This document shows, in pieces, positions 31,814-41,597 of a DNA stretch of 64,000 nt (position 1 is the stretch's first letter; each line of letters starts with the position of its first letter). Under the pieces are notes generated by a model. That model was not told the origin of the DNA. It made no database searches and saw only the letters and a program-made list of their open reading frames with translations. Made by a program: the position numbers and the translations under genes. Location of the stretch: NCBI RefSeq assembly GCF_030159255.1, contig NZ_BSCT01000001.1, positions 558,001 through 622,000 on the forward strand. The letters are read 5' to 3'. This stretch comes from Bradyrhizobium sp. SSBR45G (GTDB taxonomy: Bacteria; Pseudomonadota; Alphaproteobacteria; Rhizobiales; Xanthobacteraceae).

Positions 31814-33432
31814 GTTCGTCCGAGCCCATTCTCACCGTCGACCGCCTTAGCGTCCGCCTGCCCCCGGGAGCCGACCGCACGCACGCGATCACCGAAGTCT
31901 CGCTGTCGGTCGCCGAAAACGAGCTCGTGTGCATCGTCGGCGAATCCGGCTCCGGCAAGTCAATGCTGGCGAACACCATCATGCGGCTGCTGCCGGAGAG
32001 CGTGACCACGGATGGCGGGCGCATGCTGTTCGGCGGCCGCGATCTCTGCACGGCCACGGCGGCCGAGATGCGCCGCATCCGCGGCGCTGACATCGCGATG
32101 GTGTTCCAGGAGCCGATGACGGCGCTCAATCCGTTGCGCACGATCGGCGATCAGATCGGCGAAGTCCTGGACATCCATACTGATCTGTCGAAAGCCGACA
32201 TCAGATCACGCGTGCAGTCCCTGCTCTCCGACGTCAACATCCCGGATCCGCTCCGCGCGGCAAAAGCCTATCCGCACGAGCTGTCCGGCGGGCAGCGCCA
32301 GCGCGCGATGATCGCAATGGCCTTGGCGCTCGATCCGAAGCTCCTGATCGCCGACGAGCCGACCACGGCGCTCGACGTCACGACGCAGGCCCAGATCCTC
32401 AAGCTGATCCGCGAGCTGCAGCAGCGGCGCAAGACCGCGGTGCTGTTCATCACCCACGATTTCGGCGTCGTCGCCGAGATCGCCGACCGCGTCGTGGTGA
32501 TGCAGCATGGCGTCGTGGTCGAGCACGGTCCTGCGAAACAGGTGCTGCGCAACCCGCAGCACCCGTACACAAGGCAGCTGATCGCCGCCGTCCCCCCGGT
32601 CGCGGCGCCTCTTCCGCGCAAACTGTCGGACGAGACCATTCTCGCGCTGTCCGGCATCACCAAGACCTATCGGACCGGGGGATTTCTTGGCCGCGGCGCG
32701 CGCGTCACCCATGCGGTCAGGGATGTCTCGTTGACGCTGCCGAAGGGCGCGACGCTCGGCATCGTCGGTGAATCCGGCTCCGGCAAGTCGACCCTCGCGC
32801 GCTGCATCATCCGCCTGCTCGATCCTGATGCGGGATCGATCCTGATCGATGGGCAGGACTGGGCCCGCCTGTCGCGCGGCGAGATTCGCGGGCGGACCCG
32901 GCAGATGCAGATGGTGTTCCAGGATCCGTTCGCGTCGCTCAATCCGCGCCGCAAGGCCGCCGAGCTGGTCGCGCAGGGGCCGATCATCCACGGCACGCCC
33001 CGACACCAGGCGCTGGCCGAGGCGCGTGAGCTGTTCGAGCTGGTGGGGCTCGACCCCTCCGCCGCCGATCGCTTTCCGCACGAATTCTCCGGCGGTCAGC
33101 GCCAGCGCATCGGCCTGGCGCGCGCGCTCGCACTGAAGCCGGCGGTGCTCGTCGCCGACGAGCCGGTCTCCGCGCTCGACGTCTCCGTGCAGGCGCAAGT
33201 CCTTCGGCTGCTCACGGACCTGCGCGAGCGGCTCGGCCTGTCGATCATCTTCATCACCCACGACCTGCGCGTGGCGGCGCAGATCTGCGACCTCGTGGCT
33301 GTGATGAAGGATGGCGTCGTCGTCGAGCACGGGCTGACCGGCGACGTGTTCGGACGCCCGCAGCATCCCTACACGCAGGCCCTGCTCGAGGCCATTCCGG
33401 GCGGCGACTTCGCCCGGACGGCCCAGAACTAA
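31810..33432 (+). CDS. Fused dipeptide-type ABC ATPase (DppD-DppF in one chain)
   Basis: The 540-residue protein contains two complete nucleotide-binding domains. The first (about 5-260) has Walker A GESGSGKS, signature ELSGGQRQR and Walker [14 protein letters not shown]. The second (about 275-535) has [17 protein letters not shown] and [13 protein letters not shown]. Each ends with the short oligopeptide-transporter extension ([30 protein letters not shown]). It replaces the separate DppD and DppF subunits, an arrangement known from YejF/GsiA-like transporters. It energises import through the two permeases just upstream. Confidence 0.93.
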   Translation: MSSSEPILTVDRLSVRLPPGADRTHAITEVSLSVAENELVCIVGESGSGKSMLANTIMRLLPESVTTDGGRMLFGGRDLCTATAAEMRRIRGADIAMVFQEPMTALNPLRTIGDQIGEVLDIHTDLSKADIRSRVQSLLSDVNIPDPLRAAKAYPHELSGGQRQRAMIAMALALDPKLLIADEPTTALDVTTQAQILKLIRELQQRRKTAVLFITHDFGVVAEIADRVVVMQHGVVVEHGPAKQVLRNPQHPYTRQLIAAVPPVAAPLPRKLSDETILALSGITKTYRTGGFLGRGARVTHAVRDVSLTLPKGATLGIVGESGSGKSTLARCIIRLLDPDAGSILIDGQDWARLSRGEIRGRTRQMQMVFQDPFASLNPRRKAAELVAQGPIIHGTPRHQALAEARELFELVGLDPSAADRFPHEFSGGQRQRIGLARALALKPAVLVADEPVSALDVSVQAQVLRLLTDLRERLGLSIIFITHDLRVAAQICDLVAVMKDGVVVEHGLTGDVFGRPQHPYTQALLEAIPGGDFARTAQN

Positions 33433-33455
33433 CAACGGCTGACAAGGGCTGAACG

Positions 33456-34766
33456 CTACGCGATCTCGCGGGCGTCGCGATAGCGATAGAGCAGCAGCAT
33501 CAGCGGCGCGAACGGCCGCAGCAGCGCGTGCGCGGGGATCGTGACCGGCTCCGTGAACGGCAGCGCCAGCTCGTCGGCCGGAACGCCGCGGACGGCCTTT
33601 GCAAGCTCGGCGCCGAGCGGGATCGTCAGCGCGACGGCGCGTCCGTTGCAGCCGGTCCAGCCATAGGCATCCGGGCCGAGACGATGGATGCGCGGCATGT
33701 AGTCGGTGGTCATGCCGACATAGCCGTTCCAGACATAGTCGAACTTCACCTCGCCGATCTGTGGCCACAGCCGCTGCATACGGTCGGATACTCGAGCCTT
33801 GAGCCGCTCGACCTTGTTGCCGAGGCCGATCACGGCGCCGCCGGTCACCAGCCGGTTGCGGGCATCGTAGCGGGCGAAATAGAGCTCGCCATGGGTGTCC
33901 GACATCGCCTGCCGCGCCGGGATGATCGTCTTGCGCACATTGTCCGACAGCGGCTGCGTCGCCATCTGCCAGGACAGCACCGGCATCACCTCATGCGCGA
34001 TATCAGGCGCCAGCGCCTTGGAGAACTCGCCGCTATAGGCATTGCTGGCCAGCACCAGCGCACCCGCTGACAGCTCACCTTGCGCCGTGCGCACCACCCA
34101 GCGATCACCCCGCCGGGCAAAATCGATCACCGGAGAGCGCGCGTAGATCCGGCCGCCCAGGCTCAGCACGGTGCGCGCAAGACCGCGCGCCAGCGCGAGT
34201 GGATTGATGTGCCCGCCGGTCCTGTTCCAGAAGCCGCCATGCCATGCATCCGAACCGAGCATGTCGCGCGCCTGGTCGCGCGACAGCAGCTCGACATCAG
34301 CGCCAAATTTCGACCACTGCCTGAACCGGCGCTCGGCGATCTTGATGCGGCCGGGAGAATGCACCGGCTGCACCCAGCCGCTCTGCTCGTACTCGGCCTC
34401 GATGTTGTAGCGCCTGACGGTGTCGAACAGCGTGGACGCGCTGTCGCGCAGCATGGCGACGAAGCGCTCGCCCGCCGCGCCGTGGCGCGCGATGAGATCC
34501 TCGGGATCGGGACGCGAGAGCGTCGGAATCACCTGGCCGTTGTTGCGGCCCGAGGCGCCCCAGCCCGGCTCCATCGCCTCGATGATGGCGACGTCCGTGC
34601 CCGCCTCGCGCAGATGCAGCGCCGTCGACAATCCGGTGAATCCGCCGCCGATGATCACGACATCGGCGTGCGCACTGCCCTGAAGCGAGGGCAGATCAGG
34701 CCCTGGCGGCGTCTGCGCAGCCCACAGCGACGGCGGCCATTGGACGTTTTCCGTTGTCATGTTCAT
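33456..34766 (-). CDS. FAD-dependent amine/amino-acid oxidase family protein (DAO fold)
   Basis: The 436-residue protein has the FAD-binding motif DVVIIGGGFTGLSTALHL and the family's WGASGRNNGQV and GGHINPLALARGLA segments. Near the C-terminus are the second flavin motif and YGWTGCNGRAVALTIPLGAE. This is the DAO-like group that includes gamma-glutamylputrescine oxidase (PuuB) and sarcosine-oxidase-type enzymes. The reaction is probably oxidative deamination or demethylation of an amine with FAD and oxygen; the substrate is unknown. It is soluble. It converges on the peptide importer operon (24-base gap), so a functional link is plausible but not shown. A second ATG at 34760 could be the true start. 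Confidence 0.88.
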   Translation of the reverse strand: MNMTTENVQWPPSLWAAQTPPGPDLPSLQGSAHADVVIIGGGFTGLSTALHLREAGTDVAIIEAMEPGWGASGRNNGQVIPTLSRPDPEDLIARHGAAGERFVAMLRDSASTLFDTVRRYNIEAEYEQSGWVQPVHSPGRIKIAERRFRQWSKFGADVELLSRDQARDMLGSDAWHGGFWNRTGGHINPLALARGLARTVLSLGGRIYARSPVIDFARRGDRWVVRTAQGELSAGALVLASNAYSGEFSKALAPDIAHEVMPVLSWQMATQPLSDNVRKTIIPARQAMSDTHGELYFARYDARNRLVTGGAVIGLGNKVERLKARVSDRMQRLWPQIGEVKFDYVWNGYVGMTTDYMPRIHRLGPDAYGWTGCNGRAVALTIPLGAELAKAVRGVPADELALPFTEPVTIPAHALLRPFAPLMLLLYRYRDAREIA

Positions 34767-34916
34767 CGCGGACGGCTCATCCTTGCTGCTCGACCTCCCT
34801 CACGGAGATCGATCTTGCCTTGCGCCGGGCGGCAGGCGCCACCGGTTGCGGCGCATAGGTCGATTGGGCATAGTTCGGCCGCCAATATGCCAAGTTCGGT
34901 GCAAGGAGACAAACGC

Positions 34917-35774
34917 GTGGCCCTGAAGAACGTCATCGGTATCGATCACGCTGTTGTCGTGGTGAAGGATCTCGACGCGGCAGCCGAGACATGGAAGCGG
35001 CTCGGCTTCACCCTGTCGCCGCGCGGCACGCACAGCGCCAAGATGGGATCCGGCAATTACACCATCATGCTCGATCCGGATTATATCGAGTTGCTCGGAA
35101 TCCTCGCCGAGACCGATCACAATGTGCCCACCCGCAACTTCCTCGCCCAGCGCGGCGAAGGGATTGAGCGCATCGCCTTCACGGCGGTGGATTCCGCCGC
35201 AGGCGCCGAGGAGATTCGCGCCAATGGATTCGAGCCGATCGGCCCCATCGACTTCGAGCGCCCGGTGCCGCTGCCGGACGGTACGCTCTCGGCCGCGAAG
35301 TTCCGCGTGTTTCAATGGCCCGTGGCGGAGACGCCCGGTGGCCTGCGCATCTTCGCCTGCCAGCACAAGACCCGCGAGACGGTGTGGATTCCGGAGTTGA
35401 TGAGCCACGCCAACGCCGCCAAGCGGCTGAAGCAGGCGCTGATCGTGACGCCCGATCCGGCCAAGGATGCCGCACATCTGTCGCGCCTGATCGATCGTGA
35501 AGGTCAGGGCGAAGCCGATGGCGCCGTGACGGTTGCCTCGGGCGGCGACCGCGCCGATTTCGTGTTCCTGACCAGGGACCAACTGGCGGTACGCTATCCC
35601 GGGGTTTCACTGGCCGGGCTGCCCGAGCGCGGCGGCGCCGGCCTCGTGCTGGCCTCGCATGATCTCGCCGCCTCTGAAAAGGCGCTGGGCACCGCGGCGG
35701 TGCGCAGCGGAAGCAGCATCGTGGTGCCGCCGGCCGCGGCCACCGGCACCCTGCTGGCCTTCGTGGCCGGCTGA
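34917..35774 (+). CDS. VOC/glyoxalase-like protein
   Basis: A GTG start at 34917 is supported by AAGGAGA eight bases upstream. The 285-residue product begins with IGIDHAVVVVKDLDAAAETW and carries IMLDPDYIELLGIL, the classical start of the vicinal-oxygen-chelate/glyoxalase-like fold. A second, less conserved half (IVTPDPAKDAAHL, FVFLTRDQL) suggests two such modules. Possible metal ligands are the His in IDHAVV and the Glu in YIELLG. The enzyme is cytoplasmic; family members include dioxygenases, isomerases and resistance proteins, and the reaction here is unknown. It is transcribed divergently from the FAD oxidoreductase. Confidence 0.85.
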   Translation: MALKNVIGIDHAVVVVKDLDAAAETWKRLGFTLSPRGTHSAKMGSGNYTIMLDPDYIELLGILAETDHNVPTRNFLAQRGEGIERIAFTAVDSAAGAEEIRANGFEPIGPIDFERPVPLPDGTLSAAKFRVFQWPVAETPGGLRIFACQHKTRETVWIPELMSHANAAKRLKQALIVTPDPAKDAAHLSRLIDREGQGEADGAVTVASGGDRADFVFLTRDQLAVRYPGVSLAGLPERGGAGLVLASHDLAASEKALGTAAVRSGSSIVVPPAAATGTLLAFVAG

Positions 35775-35785
35775 TCGACGGCAGA

Positions 35786-35812
35786 TTGCGGCCGCGCCCT
35801 CTGCGGCCGCAA
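35786..35812. terminator. Bidirectional hairpin between convergent genes
   Basis: TTGCGGCCGC (35786-35795) and GCGGCCGCAA (35803-35812) form a perfect 10-bp stem around a 7-base loop, in the 43-base gap between the VOC gene and the convergent reductase gene. It could terminate both; the flanking T-runs are short. Confidence 0.6.
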
Positions 35813-35817
35813 CGATC

Positions 35818-36855
35818 TCATTCTGCCGGCTGGAACATGGCCGGACGGCCGCGCTGGCTGTCGAGCCAGCCCACCAGCCGATCCATCAGGCCGCCACCGC
35901 TCGACTCCGATGGCTGCGCGGACGACACGAACGGATCGCAATGACACTTTGCACCGCCCGCGCGCGCCATCTTCGCGACGGCCTCGGTCATCGCCGGCGC
36001 GCCGCAGGTATAGACGACGTCGTTCGGCGAGATCTCGGGCATGTGTTCGGTCGGGCGGCCGCTGCGAATCGCGGGCGAGACGTTCTGCGGCTCCGACACG
36101 ATCGGGATGATCTTGACGTTCGGAAACCGCGCCAGCCGGCACAGCGCCTGATGCATGTAGAATGACTGCAGCGTGCGCGACACCACGATGAAGACGATCT
36201 CGCGCTTCGGATTCTCTGTGATGGCGGCGACCGCGATCGCCCACATCGGCGCGAAGCCGGTGCCGCTCGCGACCAGGATGATCCGGCCGCGATGCTTCTG
36301 CCGGAAGAACGCGGTGCCCAGCGGCGCGGTCAGCTTGACCCGATGACCAACCTGAATGTCGCGACCGAGCGCTGATGACACCAGGCCATCCTTCAGGATG
36401 CGGATGTGCAGATAGAGGAGATGGCTGTCGGGGGCACCGACCATCGGATAGGTCGGGCTGTAACAGCGCGTCGGGAATCCGCGATACTGCACCTTGGCGT
36501 ATTGACCGGGGAAGAAACGCAGTGGCTTCGGCATTTCGAGGGTGACGCCGACGACGTCGGGCGCGAGGCGCACGAGATCACCCACCTCGCAATTCATCGT
36601 CACCGTCTCGGGCACGGGCTCGGTGATGATCTTCAGGTCCGACACCACGCGCGCCTGGCAGGCGTGAGCCATGTCGCCTTCCATGCCGCCGAACAGCTTG
36701 CCGTCGACAACCGTCACCTTGCAGGAGCCGCAGATTCCACTTCGGCAGTCATGGGGCAGATCCACGCCACTGTTGATGGCGCCGTCGAGCAGGATATCGC
36801 CCACATTCGCGTAGAACGTTTCCCTGTTGTACTGGATTTTGCAAATCTTACCCAT
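35818..36855 (-). CDS. 2Fe-2S ferredoxin-FAD-NAD(P)H oxidoreductase
   Basis: The 345-residue protein combines an N-terminal plant-type ferredoxin domain (cysteine set DCRSGICGSCKV plus HACQARV, residues about 1-90) with a ferredoxin-NADP reductase domain. The FAD site is RCYSPTYPMV, the nicotinamide site GRIILVASGTGFAPM, and the C-terminal loop VVYTCGAPAMTEAVAKMAR. This is the electron-transfer component layout of ring-hydroxylating and soluble di-iron oxygenase systems. No oxygenase is nearby. Its start overlaps the stop of the cytochrome b561 fusion by one base (a GTG three bases upstream is also possible), so the two are probably co-translated and the reductase may pass electrons from NAD(P)H to the cytochrome. 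Confidence 0.88.
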   Translation of the reverse strand: MGKICKIQYNRETFYANVGDILLDGAINSGVDLPHDCRSGICGSCKVTVVDGKLFGGMEGDMAHACQARVVSDLKIITEPVPETVTMNCEVGDLVRLAPDVVGVTLEMPKPLRFFPGQYAKVQYRGFPTRCYSPTYPMVGAPDSHLLYLHIRILKDGLVSSALGRDIQVGHRVKLTAPLGTAFFRQKHRGRIILVASGTGFAPMWAIAVAAITENPKREIVFIVVSRTLQSFYMHQALCRLARFPNVKIIPIVSEPQNVSPAIRSGRPTEHMPEISPNDVVYTCGAPAMTEAVAKMARAGGAKCHCDPFVSSAQPSESSGGGLMDRLVGWLDSQRGRPAMFQPAE

Positions 36856-38786
36856 CACTGCACCTCAAGTCGCATCGGCCGGATCTGCCTCGTATGTCGG
36901 ATCTGAGTGTGATCGAAAGCCGCGACTCGCATGAAGACACCGTCCTTGATCGGAACGTCGTACTTACTTTTCGTGTCTAATTTGCGGGCAATCTCCAGCG
37001 TCCAATGGCCGGCTGCCCACCGCGCTGCGCAACGGATGTCGGCGCGGTCGCCGGTGAACTCGCCGGCGACGAGAACGCCAGGCACCACTGTCCCGATCGG
37101 TGTCTGTGCGTCCGCTTCAGCGGAATAAGGCACCGATTCGGCCTCTGTCATGAACCATCGCGAGCCTTCGCTCTCGCCGATGTTCGGATCGAGATTGATC
37201 TCGCCCATCGCCGCGGTCATTGCCGTCACGTCCTTTGGAAGGCGCTTCGGTCTCACACCCCGATTTCCAAGCCTCGCAGCCTCCCTGTCGATCACGAAAT
37301 TGTCCGAATAGTTCGCGGTGCCCGGATCGGGCGCAAAGCCGCCTTTATAGGGCGCGAGGCCCTTGATCTGATCCGGCGTCGGCTCGGCCGGCGGACCGAA
37401 ATGGTTGTCGTCCATCCATCCGGTCGGGCCGCCGCTCGTCGCCTTCCACAACCAGGCGTCGGCATAGAGATTCGGTGCCGGCGTGTAGTGAATGCCGCGG
37501 CCCGACAGCGTCGCCGGCTTGTCCGGCATCGGCTGCGAGCTCATGTGGAAGGTTCGGTCAGCGGCCAGGGTGATCGGCAGCGTCGTGAACAGCAGCGAGA
37601 ACTTGTCCTCGTTGTAGTCGTTCTCGTCGCCCTTCTCGAAGCCGTTGTGCAGCAGATGCCAGCCATCGGCCTTCTTGATCAGCGGCAACTGTTTCAGCGA
37701 CCGCGTCGGATCTTCCCAGATCACGAGGAAGTAGACCCAGGTGCCGTCATGCGCGGCCTTGATCCACACGCGCGACTCGCCGGTGCCGTCGAAATTGTCG
37801 CCCTGGTTGGTCGTCACCATGTGCGGCTGGATGTTGCGCCAGACGCGGTCCGACGAATCGCCGTCGAGCGTCGGCGCATCCGAGCTGGCGATTCGATAAA
37901 CCGTGACAGTGTCCTCGGCGTAGTAGTCGGCGGCGAACATCGCCGAGCCGATCACGATGGCTGCGGCCGTCGCGACCATGAAAGGGTTCGCCTGGAAGCT
38001 CGGATTGCGGCGTCGGGAATTGCCTTTCGTCGGCGCGGGCGGACGCGTGCGGACCGGCGGCATGCGCTGCTCGGGACGCCCTCGCATCGGCTCCTCCATC
38101 CGTCGCGGCGCCGGAATCGATTCGCGCGGCCCGGGCCGTGCGGCGGGTGCTGCGGGTTTCTTTGGCGGCGCCTCGGCTTCCTCGAGCTTTTCAGACTGCT
38201 CGACCAGCATGGTGAGAAGTTCAACCGGATCGAGCTTCGGCGGCGGCGGCGGCAAGGGTGCAGGACGGAACACGCGATAGAGCTGCATCTTTCCACCGAT
38301 GGCGAAGTGGACCAGGACGTGGAGCACCACGAAAGCCGGGATGACCCAGGTGGCGTACCAATGAATCATCATCGTGGCGTAGCCGGAGGCCACGCCGAAG
38401 AACAGCAGGCCACCGGTGATGATCAGCGTCGCCATCGAAAGGAACAGCACCCAGTGCAGCATCACGCTGATCGAGCCCAGCCGCGCCGGCCGGCGGCCGA
38501 GCAGACCCTTGAAACGCATCTTGTCGATGGTGACGCGGCGGCCGAGCCCGGATTTGGCGATGTAGATCATGTAGGCCACCGCGACGCTCGCGAGCACAAC
38601 TCCCGCGGGCATGTGCCAGGTCCAGGTCCGATGCCGCGGCAGCAGCCAATCGAGATTGTTGGCGATCCAGGCGTGCCCCGGCGCCTCCGTGGCCATGCGC
38701 AGGCCCGTCAGGAACGCAATCACGGTCGCGCCCACCAGCGTCCAGTGCAGCAGGATCGTCCCGTAGTCGGTCTTTCGGATCTTCAT
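36855..38786 (-). CDS. Cytochrome b561-like domain fused to ethylbenzene-dehydrogenase-related domain
   Basis: The 643-residue protein has three parts. Residues 1-205 form four helices with His residues placed as in cytochrome b561 (YGTILLHWTLVGATV, VMLHWVLFLSMAT, MMIHWYATWVIPAF, FVVLHVLVHFAIGG). A Pro/Arg-rich linker (about 210-300) follows, then a fifth helix (MVATAAAIVIGSAMFAADYY). The rest (about 330-643) resembles the heme-binding gamma subunit of ethylbenzene/DMSO dehydrogenases (DGDSSDRVWRNIQPHMVTTN, RVWIKAAHDGTWVYFLVIWE, FHMSSQPMPDKPATLSGRGI) and should be periplasmic. A membrane electron-transfer chain is implied: reductase, b561 hemes, periplasmic heme protein. No molybdenum catalytic subunit is present. 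The start is ATG 38786 after GGGAGACGCGCGC. Confidence 0.88.
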   Translation of the reverse strand: MKIRKTDYGTILLHWTLVGATVIAFLTGLRMATEAPGHAWIANNLDWLLPRHRTWTWHMPAGVVLASVAVAYMIYIAKSGLGRRVTIDKMRFKGLLGRRPARLGSISVMLHWVLFLSMATLIITGGLLFFGVASGYATMMIHWYATWVIPAFVVLHVLVHFAIGGKMQLYRVFRPAPLPPPPPKLDPVELLTMLVEQSEKLEEAEAPPKKPAAPAARPGPRESIPAPRRMEEPMRGRPEQRMPPVRTRPPAPTKGNSRRRNPSFQANPFMVATAAAIVIGSAMFAADYYAEDTVTVYRIASSDAPTLDGDSSDRVWRNIQPHMVTTNQGDNFDGTGESRVWIKAAHDGTWVYFLVIWEDPTRSLKQLPLIKKADGWHLLHNGFEKGDENDYNEDKFSLLFTTLPITLAADRTFHMSSQPMPDKPATLSGRGIHYTPAPNLYADAWLWKATSGGPTGWMDDNHFGPPAEPTPDQIKGLAPYKGGFAPDPGTANYSDNFVIDREAARLGNRGVRPKRLPKDVTAMTAAMGEINLDPNIGESEGSRWFMTEAESVPYSAEADAQTPIGTVVPGVLVAGEFTGDRADIRCAARWAAGHWTLEIARKLDTKSKYDVPIKDGVFMRVAAFDHTQIRHTRQIRPMRLEVQ

Positions 38787-39731
38787 GCGCGCGTCTCCCG
38801 ACCTGTGCGCACGCAATCGGCGCGTCTCACCGAAGAACCGGTGACCGAATTTCGTTTCAGCGGGTCGATCCCGCACCGGATGGTCGTCGAATACGCACCC
38901 CTGACATGCGCTCCCCGATCCGAATGCAATCCCGCATCACGCGTCCCGATGATGGTGATGTAGTCCAACAACTCTTCGTCCCCCGGATACTCTCAGTGAG
39001 CAACTTTGTCGTTTGACATTGGCGTTAAGAAACCGCGCCGCCCTCCACGCCGATCGTTGCCACGCTACGATTCATCGCGACCGCTTGGATCACGCCTGTG
39101 ATTGGTCAGTTGTTGCGGCCCGAGCCGGTGACGGGTTGCTCGGATCGCATGAGAACTGGCCCGCTTTGTCCTCCCTATTTTGTTCGGCCGCAGTCGTCAG
39201 ACCGACCGGCGCATCGAGGCGACGCGTTCGCTGAAAGAACGCATCGACGCTGGCCGAGTGTGCTGGTCGCGCGTCCCGAGTTTGGCGTGGGAAGCTGGAT
39301 GTCCATGTGTTGCCGCCGTCACCATGGTCGTCCTCCGCACCGCCGTCGAGTACCGCACACTCGTGGTGACAACGCCTGTGCATTGCACCGCAGGAAGATT
39401 TATTCGCCTTCGTGGCGTCATTCGGCCCAGACCGCGACCAATGAGCACAGAAGCAAGGTGATAGCCGGACGAATGTGTGACAGGCGTTCTGCGCAGATGA
39501 TCGCCATTCAGTCGCAACTATCGAAGATCGCGAACGGATTTCGCGCGCCATCGACCGCCGCGAACAGTGCCGCATTGTTCATCGACCGCGTCAGGCTTTG
39601 CCGTCTCCCGGAGATTTCACCCCCGCAATGCTGAGACAGAAAGGGCTGCGTGTCTCATTGTTGCCGGAAAATCGTCGGCATCGACTGTCAATAGCGCTGA
39701 TTGAAGCACTAGCCTTGGGAGACGCGCCTGG
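38787..39731. other. Long divergent spacer (945 bases) without a supported gene
   Basis: The spacer separates the minus-strand cytochrome gene from the plus-strand secretion operon. Open frames on both strands are rich in Arg, His, Ser and Cys and look like chance. The composition is less GC-rich than the flanking genes. It should contain the promoters for both directions. No repeat or RNA gene was recognised. Confidence 0.4.
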
Positions 39732-41594
39732 ATGAGTCTGGCTCAAGACCGCCCCCGAAAAAAAGCCGCGGCTGCCTTAACTGACCTTCTCTCGGGAAGC
39801 GACGATCCGGTGACGCACGGCTTGCGCCAGGCCATCAAGCGCATGGCCGGCATTGGCGTGTTCAGTGGCGTCATCAACATCCTGATGCTCTCCGGCTCGG
39901 TTTATATGATGCAGGTCAATGACCGCGTCGTTCCGAGCAAGAATCTCGCGACGCTCATCGGCCTTTCGGTGATGATTCTGGCCGCGTACTTGATCCAGGG
40001 CTATTTCGACGCGCTGCGCTCGCGCATGCTGTGCCGGGTCGCCACCGTATTCGACGCGAGCCTGCAGGACGCGATTCATCACGCCTTGGCCACGCTGCCC
40101 CTGCGCGGCACCAAGCCGATGCTGATGCAGCAGCCGTTGCGCGATCTCGACCAGCTCCGCGCCTTCATGTCGAGCATGGGGCCGACCGCCTTTCTCGACA
40201 TGCCCTGGATTCCGATCTTCCTGATCGGCATGTTCCTGTTCCACCCGCTGATCGGCGTCACCGCCATCATCGGCACGGTGGGAATCATCTCGATGACGAT
40301 GGTCACCGACCGGCTGTCGCGGCAGGCCAGCAAATCCGCCAGCGACACCAGTGCCGCGCGGCAGGTGCTTGCCGACGCCACCCAGCGCAATGCCGAGGTG
40401 ATTCGCGCGCTTGGAATGCTGGATCGCTTCTCGGCGCGCTGGAACGCCGTCAACGAGCGCTATCTGAAGGATAATATCCGCGCGAGCGACGTCTATTCCA
40501 ATCTTGGCGCAGCCGCCAAGGTGCTGCGCTACGTGCTGCAGTCGGGCATGCTCGGCATCGGCGCGGCGCTGGTCGTCTCCGAGCAGGCGTCCGGCGGCGT
40601 CATGATGGCCTCTTCGATCCTGATGGGCCGCGCACTCGCTCCGATCGAGATCGCGCTCGGCAGCTGGAAGCAGCTGGTCGCCGCGCGCCAGGGCATCGCG
40701 CGCCTGCGCGACGTCTGCAGGGCCACCGCGAAGCCGGAAGCGCCTCCCGTCGCGCTGCCGCGCCCCTGTCGCGAGCTGACTGTCCAGGAGCTGACGGTGT
40801 CGGCCCCCGGCACGGATCGCCCGATCGTTCACAATGTGTCTTTCTCGATCAAGGCCGGCACGGGTCTCGCGTTGCTCGGGGCAAGCGCGTCCGGCAAGAC
40901 CTCGCTGTCAAAGGCGCTCGTCGGCATCTGGCCCGCGCTCAATGGCAGCGTGCGTCTCGACGGCGCGGCCCTCGATCAGTGGAGCAACGAGGATCTCGGC
41001 CGCCACATCGGCTACCTGCCGCAGGACGTCGCGCTGTTCGACGGCAGCATCGCCGACAACATCTGCCGCTTCGACGAGAATGCGAGTTCGGATGCGATCT
41101 TGAAGGCGGCGCAGATCGCCGGCGTGCACGACATCATCCTGCGGCTGCCGGAAGGCTATTCGACGCGAATCGGCCAGGGCGGCATGTCGCTGTCGGCCGG
41201 ACAGCGACAGCGCGTCGGTCTTGCGCGCGCGGTGTATGGCGATCCGTTCCTCATCGTGCTCGACGAGCCGAATGCCAATCTGGACACCGACGGTGAGAAC
41301 GCGCTGAGCCGCGCCATTCTGATCATGCGGCAGCAGAACCAGAGCATCGTCATCGTCATCTCGCACCGGCCGAGCGCGCTCAATGCGCTCGACATGGCGC
41401 TCGTGCTGTACGAGGGCAAGGCGATCGCCTTCGGTCCGTGTCAGGAGATCTTTGCCCGCGTCGCGGGCGCCAAGGCGCCCGCCGGCCCCGCCGTCGCGCA
41501 CGCTGCCGCGGCGCCGAGGGTTGCCGCTCCGGCGGCAGCGCCAAATCCGAACGCCAGAATGCTTCGTCGCGCCGCCCCAGCAGAAAGCGCTTGA
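39732..41594 (+). CDS. Type I secretion system ABC exporter (PrtD-like)
   Basis: The 620-residue protein has a membrane domain with six helices in residues about 30-330 (MAGIGVFSGVINILMLSGSV, MVLAAYLIQGY-like segments, FLDMPWIPIFLIGMFLFHPL) and an ATPase domain at 350-590. Walker A is GASASGKTSLSKAL near 383, the signature MSLSAGQRQRVGLARAVYG and Walker B FLIVLDEPNANLD near 506. FDALRSRMLCRVATVFDASL and DMPWIPIF are characteristic of the PrtD/HasD/RsaD group, which exports proteins with C-terminal signals in one step from cytoplasm to outside. An Ala/Pro-rich C-terminal tail is extra. It is followed 3 bases later by its HlyD-type adaptor. The outer-membrane TolC partner is not in the window. 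Substrates are probably the two proteins at 46295 and 50149. Confidence 0.93.
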   Translation: MSLAQDRPRKKAAAALTDLLSGSDDPVTHGLRQAIKRMAGIGVFSGVINILMLSGSVYMMQVNDRVVPSKNLATLIGLSVMILAAYLIQGYFDALRSRMLCRVATVFDASLQDAIHHALATLPLRGTKPMLMQQPLRDLDQLRAFMSSMGPTAFLDMPWIPIFLIGMFLFHPLIGVTAIIGTVGIISMTMVTDRLSRQASKSASDTSAARQVLADATQRNAEVIRALGMLDRFSARWNAVNERYLKDNIRASDVYSNLGAAAKVLRYVLQSGMLGIGAALVVSEQASGGVMMASSILMGRALAPIEIALGSWKQLVAARQGIARLRDVCRATAKPEAPPVALPRPCRELTVQELTVSAPGTDRPIVHNVSFSIKAGTGLALLGASASGKTSLSKALVGIWPALNGSVRLDGAALDQWSNEDLGRHIGYLPQDVALFDGSIADNICRFDENASSDAILKAAQIAGVHDIILRLPEGYSTRIGQGGMSLSAGQRQRVGLARAVYGDPFLIVLDEPNANLDTDGENALSRAILIMRQQNQSIVIVISHRPSALNALDMALVLYEGKAIAFGPCQEIFARVAGAKAPAGPAVAHAAAAPRVAAPAAAPNPNARMLRRAAPAESA

Positions 41595-41597
41595 TCA

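Noticed and set aside
32206..33768. 520-codon minus-strand frame across the fused ABC ATPase
   Set aside because: The plus strand encodes both Walker and signature motifs; the antisense frame is Arg/Asp/Gly-rich without recognisable domains.
37005..38963. 652-codon plus-strand frame opposite the cytochrome fusion
   Set aside because: The translation is His/Arg-rich with no domain, while the minus strand encodes an obvious heme membrane protein.
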